In this document: positions 52,267-61,420 of the stretch, in pieces
How positions within the stretch are numbered: position 1 is the first letter of the stretch
Layout: each line of letters opens with the position of its first letter
DNA from: Collimonas sp. PA-H2
Lineage (GTDB): Bacteria; Pseudomonadota; Gammaproteobacteria; Burkholderiales; Burkholderiaceae_D
Length of the DNA stretch: 64,000 nt
Direction: 5' to 3'
NCBI RefSeq assembly: GCF_002564105.1
Contig: NZ_PDBX01000001.1
Span: forward strand, 4,650,001 to 4,714,000
Program-made: the position numbers and the translations under genes
The notes under the pieces: generated by a model
What the model was told of the DNA's origin: nothing
Databases searched by the model: none
Seen by the model: the letters and a program-made list of their open reading frames with translations, nothing else

Positions 52267-53454
52267 CTAGTTGGCGAAGGCCGCGATCCCGGTCTGGGCC
52301 CGGCCCAGGATCAAGGCATGCACATCATGCGTACCCTCATAGGTATTCACCACTTCCAGGTTCACCAGGTGACGGATCACACCGAACTCGTCGGAAATGC
52401 CGTTGCCGCCCAACATGTCGCGCGCCATGCGGGAAATATCAAGCGCCTTGCCGCAGGAATTGCGCTTCATGATGGAGGTGATTTCCACCGAGGCGCTGCC
52501 TTCTTCCTTCATGCGGCCCAGCCGCAGACAGCCTTGCAGCGCCATGGTGATCTCGGTCTGCATGTTGACCAGCTTGAGCTGCACCAGCTGGTTGGCGGCC
52601 AGCGGCCGGCCGAACTGCTTGCGCTCCATGGTGTAGCGGCGCGCCGCATGCCAGCAGAATTCGGCGGCGCCGAGCGCGCCCCAGGCAATCCCGAAACGCG
52701 CCGAATTGAGACAGGTGAACGGACCCTTCAAACCACGGACGTCGGGGAAGGCGTTTTCTTCCGGGCAGAACACCTGGTCCATGACGATCTCGCCGGTGAT
52801 CGAGGTGCGCAGGCCGACCTTCCCGTGGATCGCCGGCGTCGACAGGCCTGGCCAGCCTTTCTCCAGCACGAAGCCGCGGATCGCGCCCTCGTCGTCCTTG
52901 GCCCAGACCACGAAGACGTCGGCGATCGGACTGTTGGTGATCCACATCTTGCTGCCGCTCAGCGCGTAGCCGCCGTCGACCTTGCGCGCGCGCGTGACCA
53001 TGCTGCCAGGGTCGGAGCCGTGGTCAGGCTCGGTCAGGCCGAAACAGCCGATGAATTCGCCGCTGGCCAACTTGGGCAGGTATTTCTGCTTGGTGGCCAG
53101 GTTGCCGAATTCGAAGATCGGCAACATCACCAGCGAGCTTTGCACGCTCATCATGGAGCGGTAGCCGGAGTCGATGCGCTCGATTTCGCGCGCGATCAGG
53201 CCGTAGCTGACGTAGTTGAGGCCGGCGCCGCCGTACTCTTCGGGAATAGTCGCGCCGAGCAGGCCGAGCGCGCCCATCTCGCGGAAGATTTCGACGTCTG
53301 TGCGTTCATTGCGGAAGGACAGCAGCACCCGCGGCGCCAGTTTGTCTTGCGCGTAGGCGGCGGCGCTGTCGCGCACCATGCGCTCTTCGCTGCTGAGCTG
53401 CTGCTCCAGCAGCAGCGGGTCGTCCCAGTGGAAGCTGGCGTGTGATGAGGACAT
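52267..53454 (-). CDS. gcdH: Glutaryl-CoA dehydrogenase
   Basis: 395 residues, typical length. Acyl-CoA dehydrogenase fold; the GcdH type is indicated by [20 protein letters not shown] at the N-terminus, AELG-like [20 protein letters not shown] (FAD-binding), [20 protein letters not shown], and the catalytic-Glu region [20 protein letters not shown] with [12 protein letters not shown] at the end. Reaction: oxidative decarboxylation of glutaryl-CoA to crotonyl-CoA in lysine/tryptophan and aromatic degradation. No CoA transferase or LysR partner is adjacent here. Confidence 0.95.
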   Translation of the reverse strand: MSSSHASFHWDDPLLLEQQLSSEERMVRDSAAAYAQDKLAPRVLLSFRNERTDVEIFREMGALGLLGATIPEEYGGAGLNYVSYGLIAREIERIDSGYRSMMSVQSSLVMLPIFEFGNLATKQKYLPKLASGEFIGCFGLTEPDHGSDPGSMVTRARKVDGGYALSGSKMWITNSPIADVFVVWAKDDEGAIRGFVLEKGWPGLSTPAIHGKVGLRTSITGEIVMDQVFCPEENAFPDVRGLKGPFTCLNSARFGIAWGALGAAEFCWHAARRYTMERKQFGRPLAANQLVQLKLVNMQTEITMALQGCLRLGRMKEEGSASVEITSIMKRNSCGKALDISRMARDMLGGNGISDEFGVIRHLVNLEVVNTYEGTHDVHALILGRAQTGIAAFAN

Positions 53455-53660
53455 GCGTTTTCTCCAGAAATCAGTTGTTTGCGATCTACCTGTCCGGCAG
53501 GTAGATATTAGCTTTGCAATTCGCTTTACCGCTTGCCATTATCGTACTAAAGTTCCGCTCATGTTAACCGATGACGCTTACCGGGCGAGCGGTCGCTCGT
53601 TATTGCGGCAGAAGACCGGCTCGGACTATTACAACAATATTGACATGGCAGGAGGCCAGC

Positions 53661-54887
53661 ATGGAATTCAATCAAGGCGGCAACGCACGCCGCAGGTTTT
53701 TGCAACAGGCCGGATTCGCCGCCACCTCGCTGGCGCTGGCGCCCATGCAGGGCTTTGCGGCAGCCACTACCAGCATTCCGGTAGACAATGGCGAACGCGA
53801 GCTGATCGCGTATCCGCAAAAGCGGCCGCTGATGCGCATCACCACGCGTCCGCCGCACCTGGAAACGCCGTTCAGCGTTTTCAATGAAGGGCCGATTACC
53901 GCCAACGATGCGTTTTTCGTGCGTTATCACCTGGCGAATATACCGACCTCCATCGACGCCGACAGCTACCGGCTGAAGATCGGCGGTCGCGTGACGCGCG
54001 AGCTTTCCTTGTCGCTGGCTGAACTGAAGGCGCTGGCGCCGGCGGTGGAGGTGGTGGCGGTCAACCAGTGTTCCGGCAACAGCCGGGCGTTTTCGACGCC
54101 GCGGGTGTTTGGCGCGCAGCTGGGCAATGGCTCCATGGGCAATGCGCGCTGGACCGGCGTGCCCTTGAAGGCGGTGCTGGAGCATGCGGGCGTGCTGGGC
54201 GATGCGCGCCAGGTCAGCTTCAACGGCCTCGACGAGCCGGTGTTGCCGACCACGCCGGATTTCATCAAGGCGCTGGATATCGACCATGCGTTGAGCGGCG
54301 AACCGATCATCGCCTGGTCTATGAATGGAACGGATATTCCTTTCCTGAACGGTTATCCGCTCAAACTGATTGTGCCGGGCTATTTCGGCACCTACTGGGT
54401 CAAGCACCTGAACCAGATCGAGGTGCTGGACCATGTCTTCGACGGTTTTTTCATGGCGACGGCGTACCGGGTGCCGGATAACGATTGCATGTGCGTGGAG
54501 CCGGGGACGACGGCGGCCAAGACGCGACCGATTGCGCGTTTGAAGACGCGTTCGTTCATCACCAGCTTGCATGACGGTTCGGTGGTGCATGCGGGGCGGC
54601 GGCTGGAGCTGAAGGGGATTGCCTTTGATGGCGGCAGCGGCATCAGGACGGTGGATATTTCGGCGGATGGCGGGCAGAGCTGGAAGAGTGCTGTGCTGGG
54701 CAAGGATCTCGGCAAGTATTCTTTCCGCGAGTGGCGCTTTGGCATGACGCCGTTGCGCAAGGGGGAGTTGCCGTTGATGGTGAGGGCGACCTCTAATGGT
54801 GGCGAGGTGCAGCCTTTGGAGGCCACCTGGAATCCGGCGGGCTATGCGCGGAATGTGATTGAAACCACCAAGATCAGTGTCGCTTAG
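53661..54887 (+). CDS. sorA: Sulfite dehydrogenase-like molybdopterin oxidoreductase (SorA type)
   Basis: 408 residues from ATG 53661 with GGAGG seven bases upstream. Tat signal peptide with twin arginine: NARRRFLQQAGFAATSLALA. Sulfite-oxidase Moco domain (about residues 70-290) with the molybdenum-ligand cysteine near residue 136 in NQCSGNSRAF, RWTGVPLKAVLEHAGV and GYPLKLIVPGYFGTYWVKHL; C-terminal dimerisation domain ELKGIAFDGGSGIRTVDISA. Coupled to a cytochrome c gene nine bases downstream, as in SorAB. Expected: periplasmic oxidation of sulfite (or a related S compound). Confidence 0.9.
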   Translation: MEFNQGGNARRRFLQQAGFAATSLALAPMQGFAAATTSIPVDNGERELIAYPQKRPLMRITTRPPHLETPFSVFNEGPITANDAFFVRYHLANIPTSIDADSYRLKIGGRVTRELSLSLAELKALAPAVEVVAVNQCSGNSRAFSTPRVFGAQLGNGSMGNARWTGVPLKAVLEHAGVLGDARQVSFNGLDEPVLPTTPDFIKALDIDHALSGEPIIAWSMNGTDIPFLNGYPLKLIVPGYFGTYWVKHLNQIEVLDHVFDGFFMATAYRVPDNDCMCVEPGTTAAKTRPIARLKTRSFITSLHDGSVVHAGRRLELKGIAFDGGSGIRTVDISADGGQSWKSAVLGKDLGKYSFREWRFGMTPLRKGELPLMVRATSNGGEVQPLEATWNPAGYARNVIETTKISVA

Positions 54888-54896
54888 GGGATGGCC

Positions 54897-55229
54897 ATGA
54901 AATATCTGAATTCGATGGTGGGCGGGGTTTTGCTTGGTGTTGTGCTTGGGGCGTCGGCGGCGCCGGTGACGATTGCTTTGCCGCAGGAGACGGCGCAGTT
55001 GCGGCCTTCTACGCATCCGGGTTACGTGATTGCTACGCAGATGTGCGCGATCTGCCATTCTGCTGACTATATCAATCAGCAGCCTGGCAAGATGACCTTG
55101 ACGCAGTGGACGGCGGAGGTGACGAAGATGCAGCATGCGTATGGCGCGCCGTTGAGCGATGATCAGGTGAAGCAAATAGGCGAGTACCTGGCAATCACGT
55201 ATGGCAGCGAAAAGCCGGCGCCTCAATAG
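54897..55229 (+). CDS. sorB: Cytochrome c subunit of the sulfite dehydrogenase (SorB type)
   Basis: 110 residues from ATG 54897; AGGGG six bases upstream decides this start over the ATG at 54891. Signal peptide about 1-22. One haem c site CAICH near residue 50 (YVIATQMCAICHSADYINQQ) and an axial methionine candidate in KMTLTQWTAEVTKMQHAYG. Accepts electrons from the Moco subunit and passes them to the respiratory chain, by analogy with SorB. Confidence 0.9.
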   Translation: MKYLNSMVGGVLLGVVLGASAAPVTIALPQETAQLRPSTHPGYVIATQMCAICHSADYINQQPGKMTLTQWTAEVTKMQHAYGAPLSDDQVKQIGEYLAITYGSEKPAPQ

Positions 55230-55272
55230 CCAATTCGGGCGCAGGGTTTGCTGTCCAAATTTAGGTCGCGCA

Positions 55273-55334
55273 GTCAAATGGGGTCAGAGTTTTTTTTCGC
55301 GATTTTTGCGAAAATTACTCTGACCCCATTTGAC
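55273..55334. repeat. REP-type hairpin (GGGGTCAGAGT family)
   Basis: Perfect 18-bp arms GTCAAATGGGGTCAGAGT / ACTCTGACCCCATTTGAC with an inner CGC-rich stem. Same core as 19777 and the 29.4-29.85 kb array, but with different matched flanks. Confidence 0.88.
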
Positions 55335-55635
55335 GTTCTACGGAGTACTGTCGGTGGCATGCTGTGAGCGGTTAGTGCGTAATTAAAACGGTTGCTACTC
55401 CGTGGACGCTAGCCGGGGGTAGCCCGGCAGCTAGTCACTTTTTCTTGCTTCGCCAAGAAAAAGTAACCAAAAAGAAGGCGACCGCAAAGCCGTTGCCCTC
55501 CCTTCGGTCGGGTCCCCAAATCCGGCGCGTGTCAGCCGGGTGGGGGACAAAACTCGCCTTCGGCTCAAACATGTCCCCCACAATTCCCGGCTGACACGCG
55601 CCGGATTTGGCAACGTCTCAATGCGGGGCACGTCA
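55273..55635 (-). repeat. Composite dispersed repeat, copy 2 (~363 bp, reverse orientation)
   Basis: Reverse complement of the chain at 19462-19836: REP hairpin (55273-55334), CTACGGAGTA boxes, GCCGGGGGTAGCCCGGC, CACTTTTTCTTGCTTCGCC / AAGAAAAAGT hairpin, CGTTGCCCTCCCTTCGGTCG, and the CCAAATCCGGCGCGTGTCAG / CTGACACGCGCCGGATTTGG pair (55515-55610). The order of all modules is conserved; loop sequences diverge more than stems. With the adjacent microsatellite it fills the 633-bp gap between sorB and the OYE gene. Confidence 0.85.
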
Positions 55636-55638
55636 AAA

Positions 55639-55721
<83 letters not shown>

Positions 55722-55862
55722 CCCAACTTCAAAAACAACGTCAAAGTCAAAACCCTCGGCTCGCATTTTTCCCGCTAGCTTCACGAATCTCCAGGCGAAA
55801 AAAATCCCGCTCGCCGTAAAGTGGTGGTGCGCAAGCGGGATTGGAGAAGACTTTGCTTTGGC

Positions 55863-56978
55863 TTATGCTTCGGTCAGTGCCGGGTAGTCGGTGTAGCCGT
55901 GCTCACCTACGCCGCCGTACAGCGGGGCGTCGCTGAAGGGGACGTTGAGGGGTAGGTTGTGTTGCAGGCGCTGCACCAGGTCTGGGTTGGTGATGAAAGC
56001 GCGGCCGAAGGCTACCAGGTCGCCGTGACCGCTGGCGATGGCTTCGCGCGCCATCATGCGGTCGTAGCCGTTGTTGACCAGCCAGGCGCCGTCGAAACGC
56101 TGGTGCAGCGCTTCGTAGTCGAACGGGGCGTTGTCGCGCGGGCCGCCGGTGTGGCCTTCTACTACGTGCAGGTAGGCCAGGCTGAATTTGTTCAGCTGTT
56201 CCACCACATAGTTGAACAGCGGCTGCGGTGCGCTTTCGCTGGAATCGTTGACCGGCGATACCGGCGACAGCCGCACGCCTACGCGGCCGCCGCCGATTTC
56301 GGCGGTGGTGGCGGCGACTACTTCCAGCAGCAGGCGGGCGCGGTTTTCTATGCTGCCGCCGTAGTTGTCGGTGCGGTGATTGGAGCCGTCGCGCAGGAAG
56401 CTGTCCAGCAGATAGCCGTGGGCGCCGTGGATTTCAATGCCGTCGAAACCGGCTTCCAGGGCGCGTCTTGCAGTCTGGCGGAAGTCGTTCACCACACCCG
56501 GGATTTCGGCCAAGGTCAATTCGCGCGGCACCGAGGTGTCGACGAAGCCTTCGCCGACGACGAAGGTCTTGGCGTCGGCACGGATGGCCGATGGCGCTAC
56601 CGGCGCCTTGCCGTCCGGCTGGAACGAAACGTGCGACATGCGCCCGGTGTGCCAGATCTGCACCACGATGCGGCCGCCTTTTTCATGCACGGCGTCGGTG
56701 ATTTTCTTCCAGGCTGCGACTTGTTCCGGCGTATGCAGGCCGGGCGTGTTGGCATAGCCTTGCGCCTGCGCCGACACCTGGGTCGCTTCGGTCACGATCA
56801 GGCCGGCCGAGGCGCGCTGGGCGTAATACTTCAGGTTCAGTTCGTTCGGTACATTGCCCTCGCCAGCGCGGTTGCGGGTCAGCGGCGCCATGACAATCCG
56901 GTTGGCCAGCTCGATGTCGCCGATGCGGGCGGGCTGGAACAGGCTGTCTTCGGTACGGGCTTCTTTGGTGTGGCTCAT
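55863..56978 (-). CDS. Old Yellow Enzyme-family alkene reductase (NemA-like)
   Basis: 371 residues, TIM-barrel flavoenzyme. OYE motifs: LFQPARIGDIELANRIVMAP, LTRNRAGEGNVPNELNLKYY, IVVQIWHTGRMSH, and the catalytic/FMN segment GFDGIEIHGAHGYLLDSFLR, DGSNHRTDNYGGSIENRARL; C-terminal FMN phosphate-binding GDLVAFGRAFITNPDLVQRL. Reduces activated C=C bonds, quinones and nitro compounds with NAD(P)H. Preceded by a TetR gene; the shared operator motif in front of both genes indicates induction by electrophiles as in NemR-NemA. Confidence 0.93.
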   Translation of the reverse strand: MSHTKEARTEDSLFQPARIGDIELANRIVMAPLTRNRAGEGNVPNELNLKYYAQRASAGLIVTEATQVSAQAQGYANTPGLHTPEQVAAWKKITDAVHEKGGRIVVQIWHTGRMSHVSFQPDGKAPVAPSAIRADAKTFVVGEGFVDTSVPRELTLAEIPGVVNDFRQTARRALEAGFDGIEIHGAHGYLLDSFLRDGSNHRTDNYGGSIENRARLLLEVVAATTAEIGGGRVGVRLSPVSPVNDSSESAPQPLFNYVVEQLNKFSLAYLHVVEGHTGGPRDNAPFDYEALHQRFDGAWLVNNGYDRMMAREAIASGHGDLVAFGRAFITNPDLVQRLQHNLPLNVPFSDAPLYGGVGEHGYTDYPALTEA

Positions 56979-57059
56979 GTTGCTTCCTTCTTCAGTAAAT
57001 AGCGCTGAGGCGCTGGATGGTTTGGGTTACAGCAGGCAATACAATTCAATATGCTTTAA

Positions 57060-57077
57060 ATGACCGGTCGTCTCAAA
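57060..57077. promoter_or_regulatory. TetR operator in front of the OYE gene
   Basis: ATGACCGGTCGTCTCAAA; differs at one position from the 18-bp motif at 57755-57772. It sits about 80 bp upstream of the OYE ATG and past the tetR stop, so the OYE has its own operator. Confidence 0.75.
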
Positions 57078-57143
57078 TTTGCTTTAAAAAATTCCATTCA
57101 AATTCCCCCGCATTCTTCATGACGCTGGAAGCAGGGGCCGTAA

Positions 57144-57743
57144 TTATTGCGGCAAGAAAAAATGATCGAACATCAAGTTGACGCAGGCCCTCACCGGCGC
57201 TGTCGAGCGCTCGATCTTCATGCGCAGCAAAGCGCCTTCCCAGGCATTCCAGAAAAAATCGGCGAGCTGCTCGGCGCTGAGGTCGGTGCGCACCGTGCCA
57301 TCCGCCTGGGCTTTGCGCAGATAGCTGACGAAGCGCTTGCGCCAGCCGCACACGACTTCTTGCAGGGTGATCCGGCACACTTCGCTGGATTCCGCCATTT
57401 CCGCGGCAAAATTGCCCAGCAGGCAGCCGGCTTTCACTTCGCACTGCTCGTGATAACTGATGAGGCGTTCGTAGGTGTAGCGCAAGGCGGCCAGCGGCTG
57501 CTCCGGTCCTTCGGCGAAGTACTTCGACCAGGTTGTAGCGAAGCCGTCGGCGTAGTGCGAAATGACTTCGCCGCCGAAATCTTCCTTGCTCTTGAAGTAG
57601 TTGTAGAACGAACCCTTGGGCACGCCGGCGGCATCGACGATTTCCTTGATGCCGGTGCCGTTGTAGCCTTGCTCGGCAAACAGCTTGAGCCCGGTTTCCA
57701 GCAGCGTCGCGCGGGTGTCGTTGAGGGTGTGAACTTTATCCAT
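57144..57743 (-). CDS. TetR-family repressor of the OYE gene (NemR-like)
   Basis: 199 residues. HTH at about residues 10-55: ATLLETGLKLFAEQGYNGTG, IKEIVDAAGVPKGSFYNYFK, SKEDFGGEVISHYADG. The ligand domain carries cysteines (EQCEVKAGCLLGNFAAEMAE) in positions like the redox-sensing cysteine of NemR (GCL-GN motif). Expected to sense electrophiles or reactive chlorine and derepress the OYE downstream. Its own promoter carries the same 18-bp motif at 57755. Confidence 0.9.
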   Translation of the reverse strand: MDKVHTLNDTRATLLETGLKLFAEQGYNGTGIKEIVDAAGVPKGSFYNYFKSKEDFGGEVISHYADGFATTWSKYFAEGPEQPLAALRYTYERLISYHEQCEVKAGCLLGNFAAEMAESSEVCRITLQEVVCGWRKRFVSYLRKAQADGTVRTDLSAEQLADFFWNAWEGALLRMKIERSTAPVRACVNLMFDHFFLPQ

Positions 57744-57754
57744 GCCTCCATTAT

Positions 57755-57772
57755 ATGACCAGTCGTCTCAAA
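57755..57772. promoter_or_regulatory. TetR operator in front of its own gene
   Basis: ATGACCAGTCGTCTCAAA, 12 bp upstream of the tetR ATG, one mismatch to the site at 57060-57077. On the other strand the core reads AGACGACTGGTCA, the AGAC-N-GTC layout of TetR sites. Confidence 0.75.
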
Positions 57773-58053
57773 ATGCTTGAAGTCTTTGATTGATTAAATC
57801 AATGGCAACAATAGCATTGTGGCGCCACGCTGAAAAATCGGGCTTTGGGCGGGGGCTGGACGGGTGTCTCATTCAAGACAAAATCCGTCTATTTATTTAT
57901 GGAAATACGCAAAAGCGGCAGGCAAAACGGGTATCATTTGAATAAGCTTTCTACCCAGAGCTGCCCACGCTGCACTCGCTCATTTCGCTCACTTACCCAG
58001 TTTGCCGCCTTCAAAGAGTTGCCATCATTTTTAATGCCTTCCGTCTATTTTTC
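57773..58053. other. Rest of the divergent region between tetR and the MFS gene
   Basis: About 280 bp, AT-richer than the genes. Promoters of both flanking genes must lie here; I see no repeat or short gene I can support. Confidence 0.4.
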
Positions 58054-59298
58054 ATGCGCAAGCTATCGGCCGATCCGATGCTGCGCCACCACGATTTCCG
58101 CCGTTTCTGGCTGACCACCACCATCGCCAGCTTCGGCGAACAGATCAGCAGCCTGGCCATCCCGCTGACGGCGGTGCTGCTGCTGCACGCGACGCCGGCC
58201 CAGATGGGCACCCTGATCGCCCTGCAGACCTTGCCGTTCGCTTTGTTTTCGCTGCCGGCCGGGGTCTGGCTGGACCGCCGCAGCAAGTATCCGGTGCTGC
58301 TGTGGTCAGAATTCCTGTTCGGCTGCGTGCTGGTGATGATCCCTATCAGTTACTGGCTGGGCCTGCTTTCCATGCATGTGCTCTATACAGTGGGCTTCCT
58401 GATGGGCGTCGGCTTCGTGGTCGGCGGCAGCGCGGCCCAGGTATTCCTGGCGCAGCTGGTGGGCCGCGAACACCTGCTCGACGCGCAAAGCAAGTTCGCC
58501 GCTACCGATTCCATGGCGCGCCTGATCGGTCCAGGCATCGCCGGCATGCTGGTGCAGGTGTTGACGGCGCCAGTGGCGGTGCTGGTCAACGCCCTCAGCT
58601 TTCTGTCGTCATGGTGGAACCTGCGTTATCTGCGTAAGCGCGATCCTTATCCGGCGCCGTCCAACCGCCATCCCTTCCGCGAAATGGTGGACGGCATCAA
58701 AATGGTCAGGAATCACGAAGTGCTGTGGGCGCTGGCCTGGGGCACCGCGCTGTGGCAGATACTGTTCAACGGTTATCTGGCGCTGCAGATCCTGTTCGCC
58801 ACGCGGCAGCTGGGCATGTCGCCTGGCGTGCTGGGCGCCGCGCAAACGCTGGGCGGCTTCGGCGTGCTGGTCAGCTCGATGCTGCTCAAGCCGTTGTCGC
58901 GGCGCTTCGGCAGCGGCCGCACGATCCTGATCGGCCTCGGCGGCACCGCGGCCGCGTGGCTGTTGCTGGCAGCGATTCCGCCCACCATCTTCGGCTCGTC
59001 CCTGCTGAGCGCGCTGGCTTACGGGATAGTGGTGTTTGTATTCGATTGCAGCGCCATGCTGTATTTCATGCCCTACCTGGCCTTGCGCCTGAAACTGACG
59101 CCGGATGCGTTTCACGGCCGCATGGTGTCGACCATGCGCTTCATGACGGTGGCGGCGGCGCCGCTGGGCGCCTTGTCGGCCGGCTGGATTGCCGAACATC
59201 TGAGCGTACGCAGCGGCCTGATCGCCATCGCGGCGGGCGGCAGCCTGCTCACTTTCGGGCTGATAAAAGCGTCGCCTTTGCGCGATATCCGGGATTGA
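58054..59298 (+). CDS. MFS transporter (EntS/MFS_3-like exporter)
   Basis: 414 residues, twelve membrane segments. Pattern of the MFS_3 drug/enterobactin exporter group: LRHHDFRRFWLTTTIASFGE, QISSLAIPLTAVLLLHATPA, LPFALFSLPAGVWLDRRSKY, LDAQSKFAATDSMARLIGPG and the second-half HGRMVSTMRFMTVAAAPLGA. Start at ATG 58054; an ATG eight codons later is possible since neither has a strong ribosome-binding site. Substrate unknown. Ends 26 bp before the convergent SnoaL-like gene. Confidence 0.87.
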   Translation: MRKLSADPMLRHHDFRRFWLTTTIASFGEQISSLAIPLTAVLLLHATPAQMGTLIALQTLPFALFSLPAGVWLDRRSKYPVLLWSEFLFGCVLVMIPISYWLGLLSMHVLYTVGFLMGVGFVVGGSAAQVFLAQLVGREHLLDAQSKFAATDSMARLIGPGIAGMLVQVLTAPVAVLVNALSFLSSWWNLRYLRKRDPYPAPSNRHPFREMVDGIKMVRNHEVLWALAWGTALWQILFNGYLALQILFATRQLGMSPGVLGAAQTLGGFGVLVSSMLLKPLSRRFGSGRTILIGLGGTAAAWLLLAAIPPTIFGSSLLSALAYGIVVFVFDCSAMLYFMPYLALRLKLTPDAFHGRMVSTMRFMTVAAAPLGALSAGWIAEHLSVRSGLIAIAAGGSLLTFGLIKASPLRDIRD

Positions 59299-59324
59299 TT
59301 TGCAGCCGTTGCAGCGTTCGGTGA

Positions 59325-59789
59325 CTAGCTATGCTTGAGCTGAGCGGGAATGCCGAGATCGTCCCGCTCATCTTCCCAGGCCAGGGAAACCATCTTCCAG
59401 CCATCCTCCATGCGGATCAGCTGCAGGGTCTTGACGCCATAGGCATGAAACGCCTTGCCGTCCAGTACGCCGCTCTTTTCATAGACGCTGTAGCGTTGCG
59501 CAATGCCGCCGAAGATATCGGTGCGCGCCGACACTTCCTGTTCCTGGAAATCCACCAGCTGGCCGCCGGTCAGCAGCTTCAGGCGCGGTGCGATGAATTG
59601 CTGCAGCGTGTAGATCTCGCGCTCGGCGCCGTTGCACCTGATGATCAGGCCCTGGGGAATGAACATGCGATGGATGGCGTCGACATCCGGCCGGGCGCCG
59701 TTCTTGTTGGTAAACACGGAAAAGAAGGCGCGCACCAGCGCGTCGATTTCGGACTGGTCAATACTGGCGGATGGAGCAAGAGTCGGCAT
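59325..59789 (-). CDS. SnoaL/NTF2-like small protein
   Basis: 154 residues from ATG 59789 (MPTLAPSASIDQSEIDALVR). The layout is that of NTF2-like DUF4440/SnoaL proteins: helical start ALVRAFFSVFTNKNGARPDV, DAIHRMFIPQGLIIRCNGAE, then beta strands AYGVKTLQLIRMEDGWKMVS, LAWEDERDD. No signal peptide. Function unknown. The frame is open further upstream, into the terminator of the efflux operon, which argues for the internal start. Confidence 0.82.
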   Translation of the reverse strand: MPTLAPSASIDQSEIDALVRAFFSVFTNKNGARPDVDAIHRMFIPQGLIIRCNGAEREIYTLQQFIAPRLKLLTGGQLVDFQEQEVSARTDIFGGIAQRYSVYEKSGVLDGKAFHAYGVKTLQLIRMEDGWKMVSLAWEDERDDLGIPAQLKHS

Positions 59790-59863
59790 GTTGGCGGCGG
59801 CAGGTGGATAAAGTGAAAAGATTAAGCCGCCTGCAATTGTTGCGCAAGCACTATCTTGATTGA

Positions 59864-59906
59864 CAAAAAAATGGCGATGCCCTGGCATTGCTGCCGGCAT
59901 CGCCAT
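59864..59906 (-). terminator. Rho-independent terminator of the RND efflux operon
   Basis: On the minus strand ATGGCGATGCC pairs perfectly with GGCATCGCCAT (11 bp) and is followed by seven T residues. Lies 16 bp past the outer-membrane channel stop. Confidence 0.93.
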
Positions 59907-59921
59907 TGCTGCCAAAGCTGC

Positions 59922-61418
59922 TTACCTGGCTAGCGCCAGTGCGGCCGGCGTAGCGGCAGAAGCAGTGGCAGGGGTAGCAGCGGCAGGGGTAGCAGCGGCA
60001 GGAGTGCCCCAGCCGCCGCCCAGCGCGCGGATCAGGCCCACCGACGCCACGGCTCGCTGGCCGACGCTCTGGCTCTTGGCGCGTTGCGCGGAGAGGCTGG
60101 AGCGCTGGGCGTCGATCACTTCAAAATAGCTGGTCGAGCCGTTGCGGTAGCGCGAATCGGCCAGGCGCGCGGCCAGCTGCGCCGATTTCACGGCATCTTC
60201 CTGGAAGCGGATCTGGTTATCCAGAGTGCGCATCGCGCTCAGGTTGTCTTCCACATCCTGGAAGCCGACCAGCACCTGCTGCCGGTAATTGGCCACCACC
60301 GATTCATAGTTGGCGTCGGCCTTGGCCAGATTGGCCTTGTTGCGGCCGCCATCCAGCAAAGGCAGGTTCAGCACGCTGCCGACCAGCGGCCCCAGCAGCC
60401 AGCTGCGGCTGGACCACTGGAACAGATTGTGCAGCGCATCCGAGGCGAAGCCGCCGGAAGCGGTCAGCACCAGGCTTGGGAAGAAGCCGGCCTTGGCGAC
60501 GCCGATGCGGGCGCTGGCGGCGGCCAGCTGACGCTGCGCTTGGGCGATATCCGGGCGCCGTTCCAGCAAATCGGATGGCAGGCCGGGCGGCACGCTGACC
60601 GTCACCGGCTGCAGCGGCGCGGTGGCCAGGGTGAACTGGGCTGGCGCCTTGCCCAGCAGGATCGCCAGCGCATGGTCGCGCTGGGCGCGGCTGCGGCTGA
60701 CGCCTTCCTGTTCCGCCTGGGTCACTGACAGCTCGGTCTGGGCTTGCGCCACATCCAGCTCGCTGGTGTCCCCGGCATCGTAGCGATGCTGCACCAGACG
60801 CAGGTTTTCCTGGCGCAGCTTGATGGTTTGCTGCAGCACGTCGAGTTCCGAATCGAGCGAACGGATCGCGAAATACTGCTGGGCGACGTCGGCCTGCAAG
60901 GCCAGTAGCACCGAGCGATAGGCCGCTTCCTGCCCTTCCACATCGAGGCGGGCGGCGCGGCTGCTGTCCGACAGGCGGCCAAACAGGTCGACTTCATAGG
61001 AGGCGCCTAGCTGTGCCTGCCATTGGGTGGAGGTGGCGCTGGCTGTGCCCTGGCGGGTCGGGCCGAAGGCCGCGCCCAGCTGGAAGGCGCGGTCGGCGTC
61101 GGCCAGGCCGGCAGTGGCGCGCGCTTCCTTGACGCGCGCCAAAGCCATTACCAGGGTCGGACTGGACTGGGTGGCGTCCGTTATCAGCTTGCTGAGCTCG
61201 GCGTCGCCAAATACCGACCACCAGGCGCCGCGGTCGGCGGCGTCGGCCGGCTGGGCTACTTTCCAGCTGCCGTCCAGCGCCGCCGCTTCCTTGTATTGAG
61301 CGGGCGTATCGACTGCCACCTGTTCTGGCGGCTTGGTGGTAGAGCAGCCGGCCAGCACTAGCGCCGCCATCATTGCAGTCAGTTTCAACGCAGTTAATTT
61401 CTGCTTAGAGATTTTCAT
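59922..61418 (-). CDS. Outer-membrane efflux channel lipoprotein (OprM/AdeC type)
   Basis: 498 residues. Lipobox LVLAGCSTTKPPEQ with Cys near residue 25. NodT-family motifs: WWSVFGDAELSKLITDATQS, VKEARATAGLADADRAFQLG, YEVDLFGRLSDSSRAARLDV, LLERRPDIAQAQRQLAAASA and SYFEVIDAQRSSLSAQRA. The C-terminal tail is a low-complexity Ala/Thr/Pro run (GTPAAATPAAATPATASAAT) encoded by a short 15-bp tandem repeat, beyond the usual family end. Begins two bases after the RND permease stop. Completes the tripartite pump; no regulator is in view on this side. Confidence 0.93.
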   Translation of the reverse strand: MKISKQKLTALKLTAMMAALVLAGCSTTKPPEQVAVDTPAQYKEAAALDGSWKVAQPADAADRGAWWSVFGDAELSKLITDATQSSPTLVMALARVKEARATAGLADADRAFQLGAAFGPTRQGTASATSTQWQAQLGASYEVDLFGRLSDSSRAARLDVEGQEAAYRSVLLALQADVAQQYFAIRSLDSELDVLQQTIKLRQENLRLVQHRYDAGDTSELDVAQAQTELSVTQAEQEGVSRSRAQRDHALAILLGKAPAQFTLATAPLQPVTVSVPPGLPSDLLERRPDIAQAQRQLAAASARIGVAKAGFFPSLVLTASGGFASDALHNLFQWSSRSWLLGPLVGSVLNLPLLDGGRNKANLAKADANYESVVANYRQQVLVGFQDVEDNLSAMRTLDNQIRFQEDAVKSAQLAARLADSRYRNGSTSYFEVIDAQRSSLSAQRAKSQSVGQRAVASVGLIRALGGGWGTPAAATPAAATPATASAATPAALALAR

Positions 61419-61420
61419 GT

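Noticed and set aside
53559..55277. 572-codon minus-strand ORF opposite sorAB
   Set aside because: Arg/His/Gln-rich translation typical of the antisense of a GC-rich gene; both sorA and sorB on the other strand have clear family motifs and ribosome-binding sites.
55959..57002. 347-codon plus-strand ORF opposite the OYE gene
   Set aside because: Shadow frame of a well-supported flavoenzyme gene.
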